Source: Gillisia mitskevichiae
GTDB lineage: Bacteria > Bacteroidota > Bacteroidia > Flavobacteriales > Flavobacteriaceae
Assembly: GCF_003634585.1 (NCBI RefSeq)
Contig: NZ_RBLG01000002.1
Span: forward strand, 124,001-188,000
Direction of reading: 5' to 3'
Length of the DNA: 64,000 bases
The stretch's first letter is position 1; every line of letters starts with the position of its first letter. The notes below the pieces were generated by a model. That model was not told the DNA's origin. It did no database searches and was given only the letters and a program-made list of their open reading frames with translations. The translations under genes were made by a program, and so were the position numbers. Shown piece by piece: positions 17,450 to 25,570 of this stretch.

Positions 17450-17485
17450 AAAAAGCTCTTCAATTAACTTTGAAGAGCTTTTTTA
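17450..17485. terminator. bidirectional intrinsic terminator
   Basis: AAAAGCTCTTCA (17451-17462) pairs with TGAAGAGCTTTT (17471-17482), with T-runs on both strands. It separates the peptidase gene from convergent rlmF. Confidence 0.88.
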
Positions 17486-17525
17486 TTTGGTTTTTATTAT
17501 AGGAGATTACAGCTTCTCTGAAGCT

Positions 17526-18380
17526 TTAAAATTTCCAAGCGATAAACCTACTTTTCTTATTTCCTTGACTCATAGGTATCACCTTATAAGTTGCTTTTAG
17601 TTTATCTAACTGCTTGTATATTTTAGAAAGGCTTTCCTTTTTAGATATCAGAGAAGTGAACCAGCCAACTTGAGTTTTGAAATCGGCACTTTCTTTTATC
17701 ATTCGCTTTAAGAATAAAGCTTCTCCACCGTTACACCATAACTCGTTAGATTCTCCACCAAAATTTAATGGACTTCCAATTTCTCTCCCTAAGTTCTTAG
17801 TCTTTCTCCTACTTGTTTTAGCTGCTTCTTCTTTTGAAGAATGGAAAGGAGGATTACACATACTAAAGTTGAAATACTCACCTTCTTTGATCACTCCTTT
17901 AAACATATTAGAATGATCATCCTGATATCTTATTTCGATATTCTGACTCAGTTTTTTGGTAGTGCTTATGTTGTTTTGCGCTGCTACTACTGCATTTTCA
18001 TCGATATCTGCACCTACCATTTTCCAATGATAAATGCTGTTTCCTAAAATAGGATAGATGCAATTTGCTCCAACTCCAATATCCAGACCTTTAACTTCTG
18101 GAGTTAATTTTTCTTCAGCAAGAAGATCGGCAAGATGATGGATATAGTCTGCTCTTCCAGGTATTGGTGGAATTAAATATTTAGGTGGGATATTCCAATC
18201 GGTTACCTTATAATGATGCTTTAAGAGCGCTTTATTTAAATGAAGTACTGCTTGATTGTCACCAAAATCAATGGTTTTTTCAGCATTGGTATTGGCTATA
18301 ATGTATTGTGATAATTCTGGTTGTGCTTTTTCAAGTTCGTCAAAATTATAAGCTTCGTTATGTATGTTCTTTGGATGCAA
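17526..18380 (-). CDS. rlmF: 23S rRNA (adenine(1618)-N6)-methyltransferase RlmF
   Basis: 284 residues; SAM-dependent methylation of A1618 in 23S rRNA. Features match RlmF throughout: LHPKNIHNEAY at the start, PPIPGRADYIHHLADLL, the SAM site GLDIGVGANCIYPILG, the catalytic CNPPFHSSKEEA (NPPF), and the family motif GGESNELWCNGGEALF. The start is TTG at 18380: no ATG or GTG lies between it and the promoter, and the E. coli protein has LHPRN at the same place. It is divergent from a DbpA-like helicase gene, so two ribosome-assembly functions share the intergenic region. Confidence 0.93.
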   Translation of the reverse strand: MHPKNIHNEAYNFDELEKAQPELSQYIIANTNAEKTIDFGDNQAVLHLNKALLKHHYKVTDWNIPPKYLIPPIPGRADYIHHLADLLAEEKLTPEVKGLDIGVGANCIYPILGNSIYHWKMVGADIDENAVVAAQNNISTTKKLSQNIEIRYQDDHSNMFKGVIKEGEYFNFSMCNPPFHSSKEEAAKTSRRKTKNLGREIGSPLNFGGESNELWCNGGEALFLKRMIKESADFKTQVGWFTSLISKKESLSKIYKQLDKLKATYKVIPMSQGNKKSRFIAWKF

Positions 18381-18402
18381 ATGTGTGAGATTAATTGAAG
18401 GG

Positions 18403-18410
18403 CAAAGATA
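18403..18410 (-). promoter_or_regulatory. -7 element TATCTTTG for rlmF
   Basis: Exact TAnnTTTG on the minus strand, 22 bases before the TTG codon used as start. It supports a start near 18380 and leaves no room for an upstream ATG. Confidence 0.5.
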
Positions 18411-18482
18411 CGACCTTTATTATGGTTGAAATAACTTAAGTGTCACAACTTCAGAAACCTTAAGAAGTATCGGATTTAGCTG

Positions 18483-18490
18483 TACTTTTG
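18483..18490 (+). promoter_or_regulatory. -7 element TACTTTTG, leaderless spacing, for the DbpA-like helicase
   Basis: Exact TAnnTTTG ending 4 bases before the ATG at 18495; transcription would begin at the start codon. Confidence 0.5.
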
Positions 18491-18494
18491 CAAA

Positions 18495-19808
18495 ATGGCA
18501 AATACAATTAAAGATCAAAGCGAAATCTTGAAAAAGATGGGGATAGCAAAACTGAATCCTATGCAGGAAGAGGCTTGCAATATAATAAGTTCCACTTCTA
18601 ATGTTGTTTTATTATCACCAACCGGAACCGGAAAAACCTTGGCATTTTTATTACCAATAATAGAAATGTTAGATATGAATTCACCTGAAGTTCAAGCCTT
18701 GATCTTGGTTCCTTCCAGAGAACTTGCCATTCAAATAGAACAAGTGATTAGAGAAATGGGTACAGGTTACAAAACCAATGCTGTCTATGGAGGTCGACCT
18801 TTCTCTAAGGATAAAATAGAGTTGAAGCATGAACCTGCCATTTTAATTGGAACACCTGGAAGAGTTTCAGACCATTTAAGAAGAGAAACATTTTCTGTAG
18901 AAGGAATTAAAACTTTAGTATTAGATGAGTTCGATAAATCTTTAGAAGTTGGATTTGAAGAGCAAATGACAGAGATCATCCAAGCTTTACCAAATATTGA
19001 AAAACGCATACTTACCTCTGCTACACAGCAAATTGTGATCCCGAGATTTGTGGGATTAGAAGATCCTGCACATATAAATTATCTAAATGGCAAGAAGGAA
19101 TCTCAGCTTCAGATTAAAACCATAAATTCTAATTCCAAAGATAAATTAGAATCATTAAAAGAGGTATTAGATCATATTGGCAATAAGCCAGGAATCGTGT
19201 TTTGTAATTTTAGAGATAGTATTCAAAGAGTGAGTGATTTTCTGCATCAGAATCAAATTTCTCATGGTTGTTTTCATGGAGGTATGGAACAACAAGACAG
19301 AGAACGTTCTCTAATTAAATTTAGAAATGGAACACACAATATTATAGTTGCCACAGATCTTGCTGCTAGAGGCTTAGATATTCCTGAGCTTAATTTCATT
19401 ATTCATTATCAACTTCCGCTAAAAGAAGAGGAATTTACCCATAGAAATGGTAGAACTGCTAGAATGAATGCGAGTGGAAATGCATATGTTATTAAGTGGG
19501 TAAAAGAAGATCTTCCAAGCTTTATAAAAATGGACGAGTTGAAAGATCTTAAGTCTAGAGAAACTCCTAAGAATACGCTTTGGGAAACCATTTTTGTTTC
19601 TGGAGGTAGAAAAGATAAGATATCCAAAGGAGATATTGCAGGATTGTTCTTTAAACAAGGAAAGCTTGAAAAAGATGAATTAGGAGCAATTGAACTGAAA
19701 CAAGATTGTTGTTTTGTTTCAGTCCCGGCAAAAAAAGTGCAATCGCTTATTGCAAGTTTGAATAATACGAAACTCAAGAATAAGAAGGTAAGGGTGAGAC
19801 TGATTTAA
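18495..19808 (+). CDS. DEAD-box RNA helicase, DbpA-like, with DEFD motif II
   Basis: 437 residues. Helicase domain 1: Q motif LNPMQEEA (20-27), Walker A SPTGTGKT (41-48), VPSREL (72-77), TPGR (120-123), motif II DEFD (144-147) in place of DEAD, SAT (175-177). Domain 2 has VFCNF, TDLAARGLDIP and HRNGRTARM. The last 75 residues (TIFVSGGRKDKISKGDI to VRVRLI) form the RRM-like DbpA C-terminal domain that binds hairpin 92 of 23S rRNA in the E. coli enzyme, so a role in 50S assembly is likely. The DEFD change keeps both catalytic acids. Divergent from rlmF, another 23S rRNA gene. Confidence 0.9.
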   Translation: MANTIKDQSEILKKMGIAKLNPMQEEACNIISSTSNVVLLSPTGTGKTLAFLLPIIEMLDMNSPEVQALILVPSRELAIQIEQVIREMGTGYKTNAVYGGRPFSKDKIELKHEPAILIGTPGRVSDHLRRETFSVEGIKTLVLDEFDKSLEVGFEEQMTEIIQALPNIEKRILTSATQQIVIPRFVGLEDPAHINYLNGKKESQLQIKTINSNSKDKLESLKEVLDHIGNKPGIVFCNFRDSIQRVSDFLHQNQISHGCFHGGMEQQDRERSLIKFRNGTHNIIVATDLAARGLDIPELNFIIHYQLPLKEEEFTHRNGRTARMNASGNAYVIKWVKEDLPSFIKMDELKDLKSRETPKNTLWETIFVSGGRKDKISKGDIAGLFFKQGKLEKDELGAIELKQDCCFVSVPAKKVQSLIASLNNTKLKNKKVRVRLI

Positions 19809-19835
19809 ATTTAAATCGGTTATTCGAAATATGAT

Positions 19836-20624
19836 TTACATGGAACGGTGATTTTTCGCTCTGCTTTTCATAGTATCATACATGCTATTTACTTTTTCAT
19901 CAAATTTTAAAGGATCATTAAAATTATCCTTATTATCCTGTATTCGTTGCTCCCCACCGAGAATTATATCTATTTCTTTATTTTTTAAACCCTCTATGGT
20001 TTTTTGGGCAACGAGCTCTGGAGTATCCATATTTTTAGAGGCTGCACTTTCCATCATAGGAGTATCTGTTGCAGTTGGATAAACTGTCATAACATGTATG
20101 GGATAATCCTTAAGTTCTCGTCTAATGGCTTCAGAAAACTGTTTTACAGCTGCCTTAGTTGCTGCATAAGTAGCATAAAATGGCATTCCAATAAGCCCTA
20201 AGCCTGAAGAAATATTAATAATCGCAGCATCTTCACTTTTCTTAAGCAGTGGAAGCACATGTTTAGTTAATAATATAAGACCAGTGGTATTAATATTCTG
20301 TTGTGCGATGATATCTTCATCAGAAATATCTTCTAAAGCTCCTGCACTCACAACACCTGCGTTATTAATTAAAATATCTACTCTATCCCAAACCTTTCCA
20401 ATTAGTTGCATAACATCTTTTATCTCATTCAGCTTTGCCACATCCGCTTTTAAGAACAAAAAATTAATTTCTGGATATTTGGTTTTTAATGGTTCCATTT
20501 TAGACCGATCTCTTCCTATCACAGCAATCGTTCTTGCTCCATTATTAAAGAGTTCAGAGATCAAGGCTTTTCCAATACCACTAGATCCCCCAGTAATTAA
20601 GATATTCTTATTTTCAAATTTCAT
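19836..20624 (-). CDS. short-chain dehydrogenase/reductase (classical SDR)
   Basis: 262 residues, one SDR domain. NAD(P) motif TGGSSGIG (residues 11-18), NNAG at about 87-90, catalytic Ser in INISSGLG and YxxxK as YAATK in FYATYAATKAAVKQF. R and K after the glycine-rich strand (GRDRSK) suggest NADPH preference. Substrate unknown. Its stop is 27 bases from the convergent helicase gene; a perfect 16-base palindrome (19802-19817) overlaps the helicase stop. Confidence 0.88.
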   Translation of the reverse strand: MKFENKNILITGGSSGIGKALISELFNNGARTIAVIGRDRSKMEPLKTKYPEINFLFLKADVAKLNEIKDVMQLIGKVWDRVDILINNAGVVSAGALEDISDEDIIAQQNINTTGLILLTKHVLPLLKKSEDAAIINISSGLGLIGMPFYATYAATKAAVKQFSEAIRRELKDYPIHVMTVYPTATDTPMMESAASKNMDTPELVAQKTIEGLKNKEIDIILGGEQRIQDNKDNFNDPLKFDEKVNSMYDTMKSRAKNHRSM

Positions 20625-20844
20625 ATCAAACTTTTAAATTAATAATCAAATATTTCTTAGATAAGTTTTTGCTACTGAAATATAAGATTTTGTTCCTTGC
20701 TTTTTATAAAATGGAACTTAAATAAATCTTCTTGTTTTAAATGTTTACAATAACAAGTCGTTAGTTCCTGAATCATAAAAAGGAAATCACTCTAATAATC
20801 CTATATTTTAAATACAACCTGCACTAAATAGGAGATAATAAAAT

Positions 20845-20852
20845 TATATTTG
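20845..20852 (+). promoter_or_regulatory. -7 element TATATTTG upstream of the zinc-ribbon SDR
   Basis: Exact TAnnTTTG, 20 bases before the ATG at 20873. The paralogue at 51037 also has an exact element (TACCTTTG). Confidence 0.5.
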
Positions 20853-20872
20853 CAGACTGAAAATTTTATTCA

Positions 20873-22420
20873 ATGAGTTCTGAAAAAGAGGAAATAACTG
20901 AAAATTTAAATGAGGCACAGATAGATCTTTGTATCTCTATGTTGGAATCTTTGGTTGAAGATTCTAATCAAATTTTTGATCTTTCTGAAGAGAAAAGAAT
21001 TGCCTTAATGAAAGCTGCTGGAGCACTTACTCGTCCCAGTAGAGATGAATTTATTAAGAGAAAAAAAGATTCTAAAAAAGCAGCAAAAAGGAAGATGATT
21101 GAGCGTGATAAACACGCTAGAAAAGAAACCGGAATTAGAAGTGCTAGAGAAGCTACTATCTTTATTGCTCCCAGTTTAGTAGAAGTTCCAAAAGATGAAC
21201 GTCCAGAATTAGAATCTCCACGTAACTGTTATGTATGCAAAACCATGTATACCAAATTGCATCATTTTTATGATACTATGTGTACAGAATGTGGCGATTA
21301 TAACTATGCAAAACGCTATCAAACCGCCGATCTAACTGGACAAGTAGCTGTGGTAACCGGATCCAGATTAAAAATTGGATATCATATAACACTTATGTTA
21401 TTAAAAGCAGGTGCAACCGTTGTTGCAACTACCAGATTCCCTGTAGATTCGGCCTTGAGATTTTCAAAAGAACACGATTTTCAGGAATGGGGACATCGTT
21501 TAAAGATCCACGGATTAGACCTTAGACATATCCCTAGTGTAGAGATTTTCTGTAATTTCATAGAGCAACATTATGAAAGATTGGATATTCTTATTAATAA
21601 CGCTGCTCAAACAGTGCGAAGACCATCAGGATTTTTTGCTCATTTAATGGAGAAGGAAGAATTACCATTCGATTCCTTACCGGAATTCGCTAAAGATCTA
21701 CTAACAGATCATTATAATTCTTTACAAGAGTTAAAGTCATTAACTGAAGGAGCTTCTAATAATCAAAATAATGTATTGCCAGTTACTTGGCACGGACCAG
21801 AACCGGGAATAGGATTAAGAGCTTCGGCAAAATTATCACAGATCCCTTATAGTTTCGATAATTCACTTTCTACTAAGGAAGTTTTTCCGGAAGGAGAATT
21901 AGATGCAGATCTACAGCAAGTAGATCTTAGAAAAACCAATAGTTGGAGATTAAGGCTAGGGGAGATAGAGACTACAGAAATGATCGAGGTACAACTAGTG
22001 AATTCTGTTGCTCCATTTGTTCTATGTAATCGCCTTTCAGACCTTATGAAAAAGGAGAATACAGGCAAAAAGCATATTATAAACGTTTCTGCCATGGAAG
22101 GAAAATTTCATAGATTTAAAAAAGAAGACAGGCATCCACATACCAATATGGCAAAAGCGGCTTTAAATATGATGACTCATACTTCTGCAGCAACCTTCGC
22201 TAAAGATGGAATTTTTATGAACGCCGTGGATACTGGTTGGGTGACCGATGAAGATCCTGCAGAATTATCTAAGAAAAAGGTAGAAATACATGATTTTCAA
22301 CCACCTTTGGATATTGTAGATGGCGCAGCAAGAGTAATGGATCCATTGTTTGATGGAATTAATACAGGGAAACATTGGTGTGGGAAATTCCTTAAAGATT
22401 ACATGCCGATAGATTGGTAG
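20873..22420 (+). CDS. atypical SDR-fold protein with zinc-ribbon N-terminal domain (copy 1)
   Basis: 515 residues, twice the size of a classical SDR. Residues 1-60 are helical, 61-95 strongly basic ([13 protein letters not shown]), and Cys 119, 122, 137 and 140 (CYVC ... CTEC) form a probable zinc ribbon. The Rossmann part starts at about 157: the glycine motif is TGSRLKIG (162-169), with Lys at the usual third-Gly position, and [13 protein letters not shown] follows. Where classical SDRs have YxxxK this protein has TNMAK (T424, K428): the catalytic Tyr is replaced by Thr. Relatives with the KIG loop occur in other bacteria but I know of no assigned function. A VF530 gene follows 24 bases later. 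A close paralogue is at 51037-52587. Confidence 0.8.
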   Translation: MSSEKEEITENLNEAQIDLCISMLESLVEDSNQIFDLSEEKRIALMKAAGALTRPSRDEFIKRKKDSKKAAKRKMIERDKHARKETGIRSAREATIFIAPSLVEVPKDERPELESPRNCYVCKTMYTKLHHFYDTMCTECGDYNYAKRYQTADLTGQVAVVTGSRLKIGYHITLMLLKAGATVVATTRFPVDSALRFSKEHDFQEWGHRLKIHGLDLRHIPSVEIFCNFIEQHYERLDILINNAAQTVRRPSGFFAHLMEKEELPFDSLPEFAKDLLTDHYNSLQELKSLTEGASNNQNNVLPVTWHGPEPGIGLRASAKLSQIPYSFDNSLSTKEVFPEGELDADLQQVDLRKTNSWRLRLGEIETTEMIEVQLVNSVAPFVLCNRLSDLMKKENTGKKHIINVSAMEGKFHRFKKEDRHPHTNMAKAALNMMTHTSAATFAKDGIFMNAVDTGWVTDEDPAELSKKKVEIHDFQPPLDIVDGAARVMDPLFDGINTGKHWCGKFLKDYMPIDW

Positions 22421-22444
22421 GAAATAAAAATTAAAAACATAAAT

Positions 22445-22678
22445 ATGGATAATAATAAAATACCTCAAAAACAGCATAATAATCAGTTACACGGAGTGAA
22501 ACTGGTCGATATCATTGAGCATTTGGTTGAAAAACATGGCTGGGAAAAAATGGGTGAAATGTTACCTATTAGATGTTTTACTCATGATCCTTCAGTGAAA
22601 TCCAGTTTAAAGTTTTTAAGAAAAACCCCTTGGGCAAGAGATAAGGTGGAGAAGATTTATATGGAATCTATTAAATAA
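22445..22678 (+). CDS. VF530-family small protein (DUF2132)
   Basis: 77 residues. Residues about 16-75 match the VF530 family: LHGVKLVDIIEHLVEKHGW, then IRCFTHDPSVKSSLKFLRKTP and WARDKVEKIY. A member has a solved helical structure and the family is proposed to bind DNA, but the role is not established. It lies 24 bases after the zinc-ribbon SDR and is likely cotranscribed. No promoter was seen between them. A terminator follows 140 bases downstream. Confidence 0.9.
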   Translation: MDNNKIPQKQHNNQLHGVKLVDIIEHLVEKHGWEKMGEMLPIRCFTHDPSVKSSLKFLRKTPWARDKVEKIYMESIK

Positions 22679-22817
22679 ATTATTTCTGTAGCTTGTAATT
22701 CTGAAGCTAGCATAGCGAACTGCAGATTTATTTATAAAAAAAATAATTTTATAAAGAATTCCCTTTTTATAGGATTAAAGAACTAAACAAAATATTATTA
22801 TTTTGAAATTCGGAAAG

Positions 22818-22869
22818 AAAAAATGGGGCTAAATAATTGAAATCATATTATTTAGCCCCATTTTTTTTC
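22818..22869 (+). terminator. strong intrinsic terminator
   Basis: A long stem AAAAAATGGGGCTAAATAAT / ATTATTTAGCCCCATTTTTT is followed by more T residues. It ends the SDR-VF530 transcript and insulates the riboswitch and transporter unit downstream. Confidence 0.92.
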
Positions 22870-22978
22870 TTTAATATATAACAAATAATAAATTGTAGTC
22901 TTCTATATAAGTGAGAAACACTTCAAATTTTTAAGGAAAATTAATTCAGTTTTAAGAACTCTCAATTAAATAAAACTT

Positions 22979-22986
22979 TATATTCG
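22979..22986 (+). promoter_or_regulatory. candidate -7 element TATATTCG for the riboswitch-controlled transporter
   Basis: One mismatch to TAnnTTTG (C for the third T). Predicted start near 22990 coincides with the first base of the riboswitch-like fold. No clear TTG -33 element. Confidence 0.4.
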
Positions 22987-22987
22987 C

Positions 22988-23058
22988 GGCTAATTATCAA
23001 GAATCTCAAGAGAGATAGCAACCTGCAATAACGAGCAAGGTGCTAAAAATGATAAGCC
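22988..23058 (+). promoter_or_regulatory. compact SAM-clan (SAM-I/IV-like) riboswitch candidate
   Basis: The segment has the conserved SAM-I landmarks in order: TTATCAAGA, GCAACC, AGGTGCTAA and GATAAG. Pairings are P1 TTATCA (22994-22999) with TGATAA (23050-23055), extended by GGC/GCC; P2 ATCTC (23003-23007) with GAGAT (23012-23016), AAGA loop; P3 AGCA (23017-23020) with TGCT (23041-23044), then CC/GG and TGC/GCA with unpaired A23021 and A23038. P1 and the P3 internal loop form the SAM pocket in SAM-I and are kept, but P2 lacks the kink-turn and pseudoknot loop and P4 is absent. It precedes an NhaC-type gene; NhaC-type MetT transporters are known SAM-riboswitch targets. No terminator follows, so control would be translational. 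Confidence 0.65.
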
Positions 23059-23139
23059 ATTTCTTTGGAACAAATGTTAATCACTACTTCCTCTATATTG
23101 CTTTTATTTCCTCTTTTAAGATTCATAAAAATTTTATTT

Positions 23140-24483
23140 ATGAATAATTCGAATGCGACTCAAACCAAGGGGAATTTTTATGCTCTATTACCCCTATTCC
23201 TATTTGTTTTAACCTTTTTAGGTGCAGGCATCTATCTAAATGATTTCTACGAGCTACCATCTCCAATTGCAGTAATACTAGGGATAGTATTAGCATTGGC
23301 CATGTTTAAAGGCAGTATAAACGCAAAAATAGCTACTCTTTTAAAAGGTTGTGGAGATGATAAAATTTTAACCATGTGCCTTATCTATTTACTGGCGGGT
23401 GCATTTACGGTTGTTTGCAAAGCAACCGGGAGTGTAGACGCCATTGTAGAACTTGGGTTGCAATATATCTCTATTCATTGGTTATATGCTGGGGTATTTA
23501 TAATTGCGGCATTTCTCTCTATTGCAACCGGAACTTCTGTTGGAGCAATTGTTGCTTTAGGAGCTGTTGTAATGGGTTTTGCGGAAACTACAGATGTTTC
23601 TCTAGGAATATTAAGTGCCTCACTTTTAGGCGGTGCTATGTTTGGTGATAACTTGTCTATAATATCAGATACCACAATCGCTGCTACCCAATCTTTGCAA
23701 GTTAATATGAAAGATAAATTCAAGCAAAATATACTAATTGCTGGACCTGTAGCTATAATCACCGTTGGAATATTACTGGTTCAAGGCTTTGCTTTAAATG
23801 ATAATATTCAATTAGACACTTCTTCTTCCATAGAAATTATTAAAATACTGCCCTATCTGTTGGTGTTAACGCTAGCTGTGGTTGGATTAAATGTTTTTGT
23901 GGTACTATTTATAGGAATAATTGCTGCGGGAATTTTAGGAATTTATTACGGAGATTTTGGCTTGCTGGAATTTGCTAAACTTTCTTATGAAGGTTTTACT
24001 AGTATGACAGAGATTTTTCTTCTTTCATTATTAACTGGTGGTTTAGCAGCCTTGGTAACTAGGGCAGGGGGAATAACCTTTCTTATAAATTTTATCACCA
24101 CTAAGATGAATTCTAAAACAGCTTATTTTGGCATCTCTGGTTTAGTAAGCGCTACTAACTTAGCAATCGCAAATAATACAGTTTCGATTATCATAATTGG
24201 TCCCATTGCAAAACAACTAAGCGATCAGTTTAAGTTAAACCCGAAAAAAGTAGCATCTATCCTGGATATTTTTGCTTGTTGTATTCAAGGCTTATTGCCT
24301 TATGGAGCACAATGCCTTATTATTCTAAGCTTGGCTGGGGGGAAAATTGATTATCTTGATTTAGTTAGTAACTCATGGTATCTCGGCCTATTATTTATAG
24401 GAACTCTCATTTATATTCAGATCTCATCAAAGAGAACTCCATTAAGGCCTTTAAATGAAACTGTAGAGTTTTGGCATATTTAA
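23140..24483 (+). CDS. NhaC-family antiporter, probable MetT-like methionine transporter
   Basis: 447 residues with about 11 membrane helices. It has the family pattern ATGTSVGAIVALGAVVMG and GGAMFGDNLSIISDTTIAA, the substrate/ion site region of NhaC proteins. The frame is open further upstream (TTG 23065, ATG 23074); I chose ATG 23140 because MNNSNATQTKGNFYALLPL aligns with usual NhaC N-termini, but ATG 23074 lies only 18 bases after the riboswitch and cannot be excluded. NhaC members under SAM riboswitches were named MetT and proposed to import methionine; the upstream SAM-clan motif supports that role here over Na+/H+ exchange. Followed 65 bases later by two pirin genes. Confidence 0.82.
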   Translation: MNNSNATQTKGNFYALLPLFLFVLTFLGAGIYLNDFYELPSPIAVILGIVLALAMFKGSINAKIATLLKGCGDDKILTMCLIYLLAGAFTVVCKATGSVDAIVELGLQYISIHWLYAGVFIIAAFLSIATGTSVGAIVALGAVVMGFAETTDVSLGILSASLLGGAMFGDNLSIISDTTIAATQSLQVNMKDKFKQNILIAGPVAIITVGILLVQGFALNDNIQLDTSSSIEIIKILPYLLVLTLAVVGLNVFVVLFIGIIAAGILGIYYGDFGLLEFAKLSYEGFTSMTEIFLLSLLTGGLAALVTRAGGITFLINFITTKMNSKTAYFGISGLVSATNLAIANNTVSIIIIGPIAKQLSDQFKLNPKKVASILDIFACCIQGLLPYGAQCLIILSLAGGKIDYLDLVSNSWYLGLLFIGTLIYIQISSKRTPLRPLNETVEFWHI

Positions 24484-24548
24484 CGACCAAAAAAGCTATA
24501 AATATGTAACTTTATTGTTGTTATTATTAGAATTTACACTTTACATAT

Positions 24549-25568
24549 ATGGTTAATACTAAGATCAAAAATATAAAACCTCTTGGCTTTCCTTGGGAAA
24601 CTAGTGACCCATTTTTGTTTTGTGCTCACCATAGGGATGAATATCCTAAGGGGAATAATAAAATGGGGCCTGCGGTTTCTTTAGATGATAGAAATATAGG
24701 ACAAGATTTTACTTTAAAAGATGGTTGGAGAATGTATCATGGTAGTACAATGCCGGGTTTTCCTTTTCATCCACACCGTGGATTCGAAACTATTACCATC
24801 AATAAAGAAGGTTTTGTAGATCATACAGATTCTTTAGGCGCAGCTGGAAGATTTGGAGCAGGAGATGTGCAATGGATGACAGCAGGAAAAGGAGTACAAC
24901 ATTCAGAAATCTTCCCACTTATAAAGGAAAATGAAGGAAATCCTTTGGAGATCTTTCAGATATGGTTAAATCTTCCTAAAGCAAATAAAATGGTAGCTCC
25001 TCATTTTAAAATGTTATGGGCGGAGGATATTCCACTTATTACAAAGGAGGATTCCAATGGCAATAAAACAGAGATCAACTTAATAGCTGGAAAGTTAGGA
25101 GATGTTTCGGCGCTTTCCCCAACTCCAGACTCATGGGCTGCAGACCCAGATAATGAAGTGATGGTACTTACCATTAAGATGGAGGCAAATGCAATTTACA
25201 CTCTGCCTGCAAGTGAGGAAGATGTGACTAGAAGTTTATACTTTTATAAAGGAAATAATATAAGTATTGAAGGAAATGAAATTGCTGAAGCTCATGTGAT
25301 CCATGTAGTTTCTAAAGAAGATCTGGAAATAAAAAATGGTGAAACCGAGGCCTTTCTTTTAGTGCTTCAAGGAAAACCTATAAATGAACCAGTGGCTCAA
25401 TATGGTCCATTTGTAATGAATACTCAAAGTGAAATTCAGCAGGCATTACAAGATTTTCAACAAACTCAGTTTGGTGGGTGGCCATGGCCGGAAACCGAGC
25501 AAGCACATCCCCGGGATAAAGGTAGGTTTGCATTGCATGCAGACGGAAAAGAAGAAATTAGGGAATAA
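24549..25568 (+). CDS. pirin-family bicupin protein (pirin 1)
   Basis: 339 residues, longer than most pirins (about 290). The N-terminal cupin holds the pirin metal motif FPFHPHRGFETIT, then DVQWMTAGKGVQHSEIFP with the later His and Glu ligands. A second cupin follows (VMVLTIKMEANAIYTLP), and it ends with the family motif PFVMNTQSEIQQALQDFQ plus a tail rich in Trp/Pro (GGWPWPETEQAH). Bacterial pirins act as quercetin 2,3-dioxygenases or as regulators; the role here is unknown. Two bases separate it from pirin 2, so they are an operon. Confidence 0.9.
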   Translation: MVNTKIKNIKPLGFPWETSDPFLFCAHHRDEYPKGNNKMGPAVSLDDRNIGQDFTLKDGWRMYHGSTMPGFPFHPHRGFETITINKEGFVDHTDSLGAAGRFGAGDVQWMTAGKGVQHSEIFPLIKENEGNPLEIFQIWLNLPKANKMVAPHFKMLWAEDIPLITKEDSNGNKTEINLIAGKLGDVSALSPTPDSWAADPDNEVMVLTIKMEANAIYTLPASEEDVTRSLYFYKGNNISIEGNEIAEAHVIHVVSKEDLEIKNGETEAFLLVLQGKPINEPVAQYGPFVMNTQSEIQQALQDFQQTQFGGWPWPETEQAHPRDKGRFALHADGKEEIRE

Positions 25569-25570
25569 CT

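Noticed and set aside
19802-19817. Perfect 16-base palindrome GATTTAAATTTAAATC
   Set aside because: Simple AT-rich sequence at a coding end with no T-run or known operator match.
23065-23139. Longer transporter reading frame from TTG 23065 or ATG 23074
   Set aside because: The added residues are hydrophobic and do not align with NhaC N-termini; kept as an alternative because ATG 23074 is near the riboswitch.
23376-23762. Cysteine- and serine-rich reading frames overlapping the NhaC gene
   Set aside because: Shadow frames of a membrane protein gene; low-complexity codon echo, no start context.
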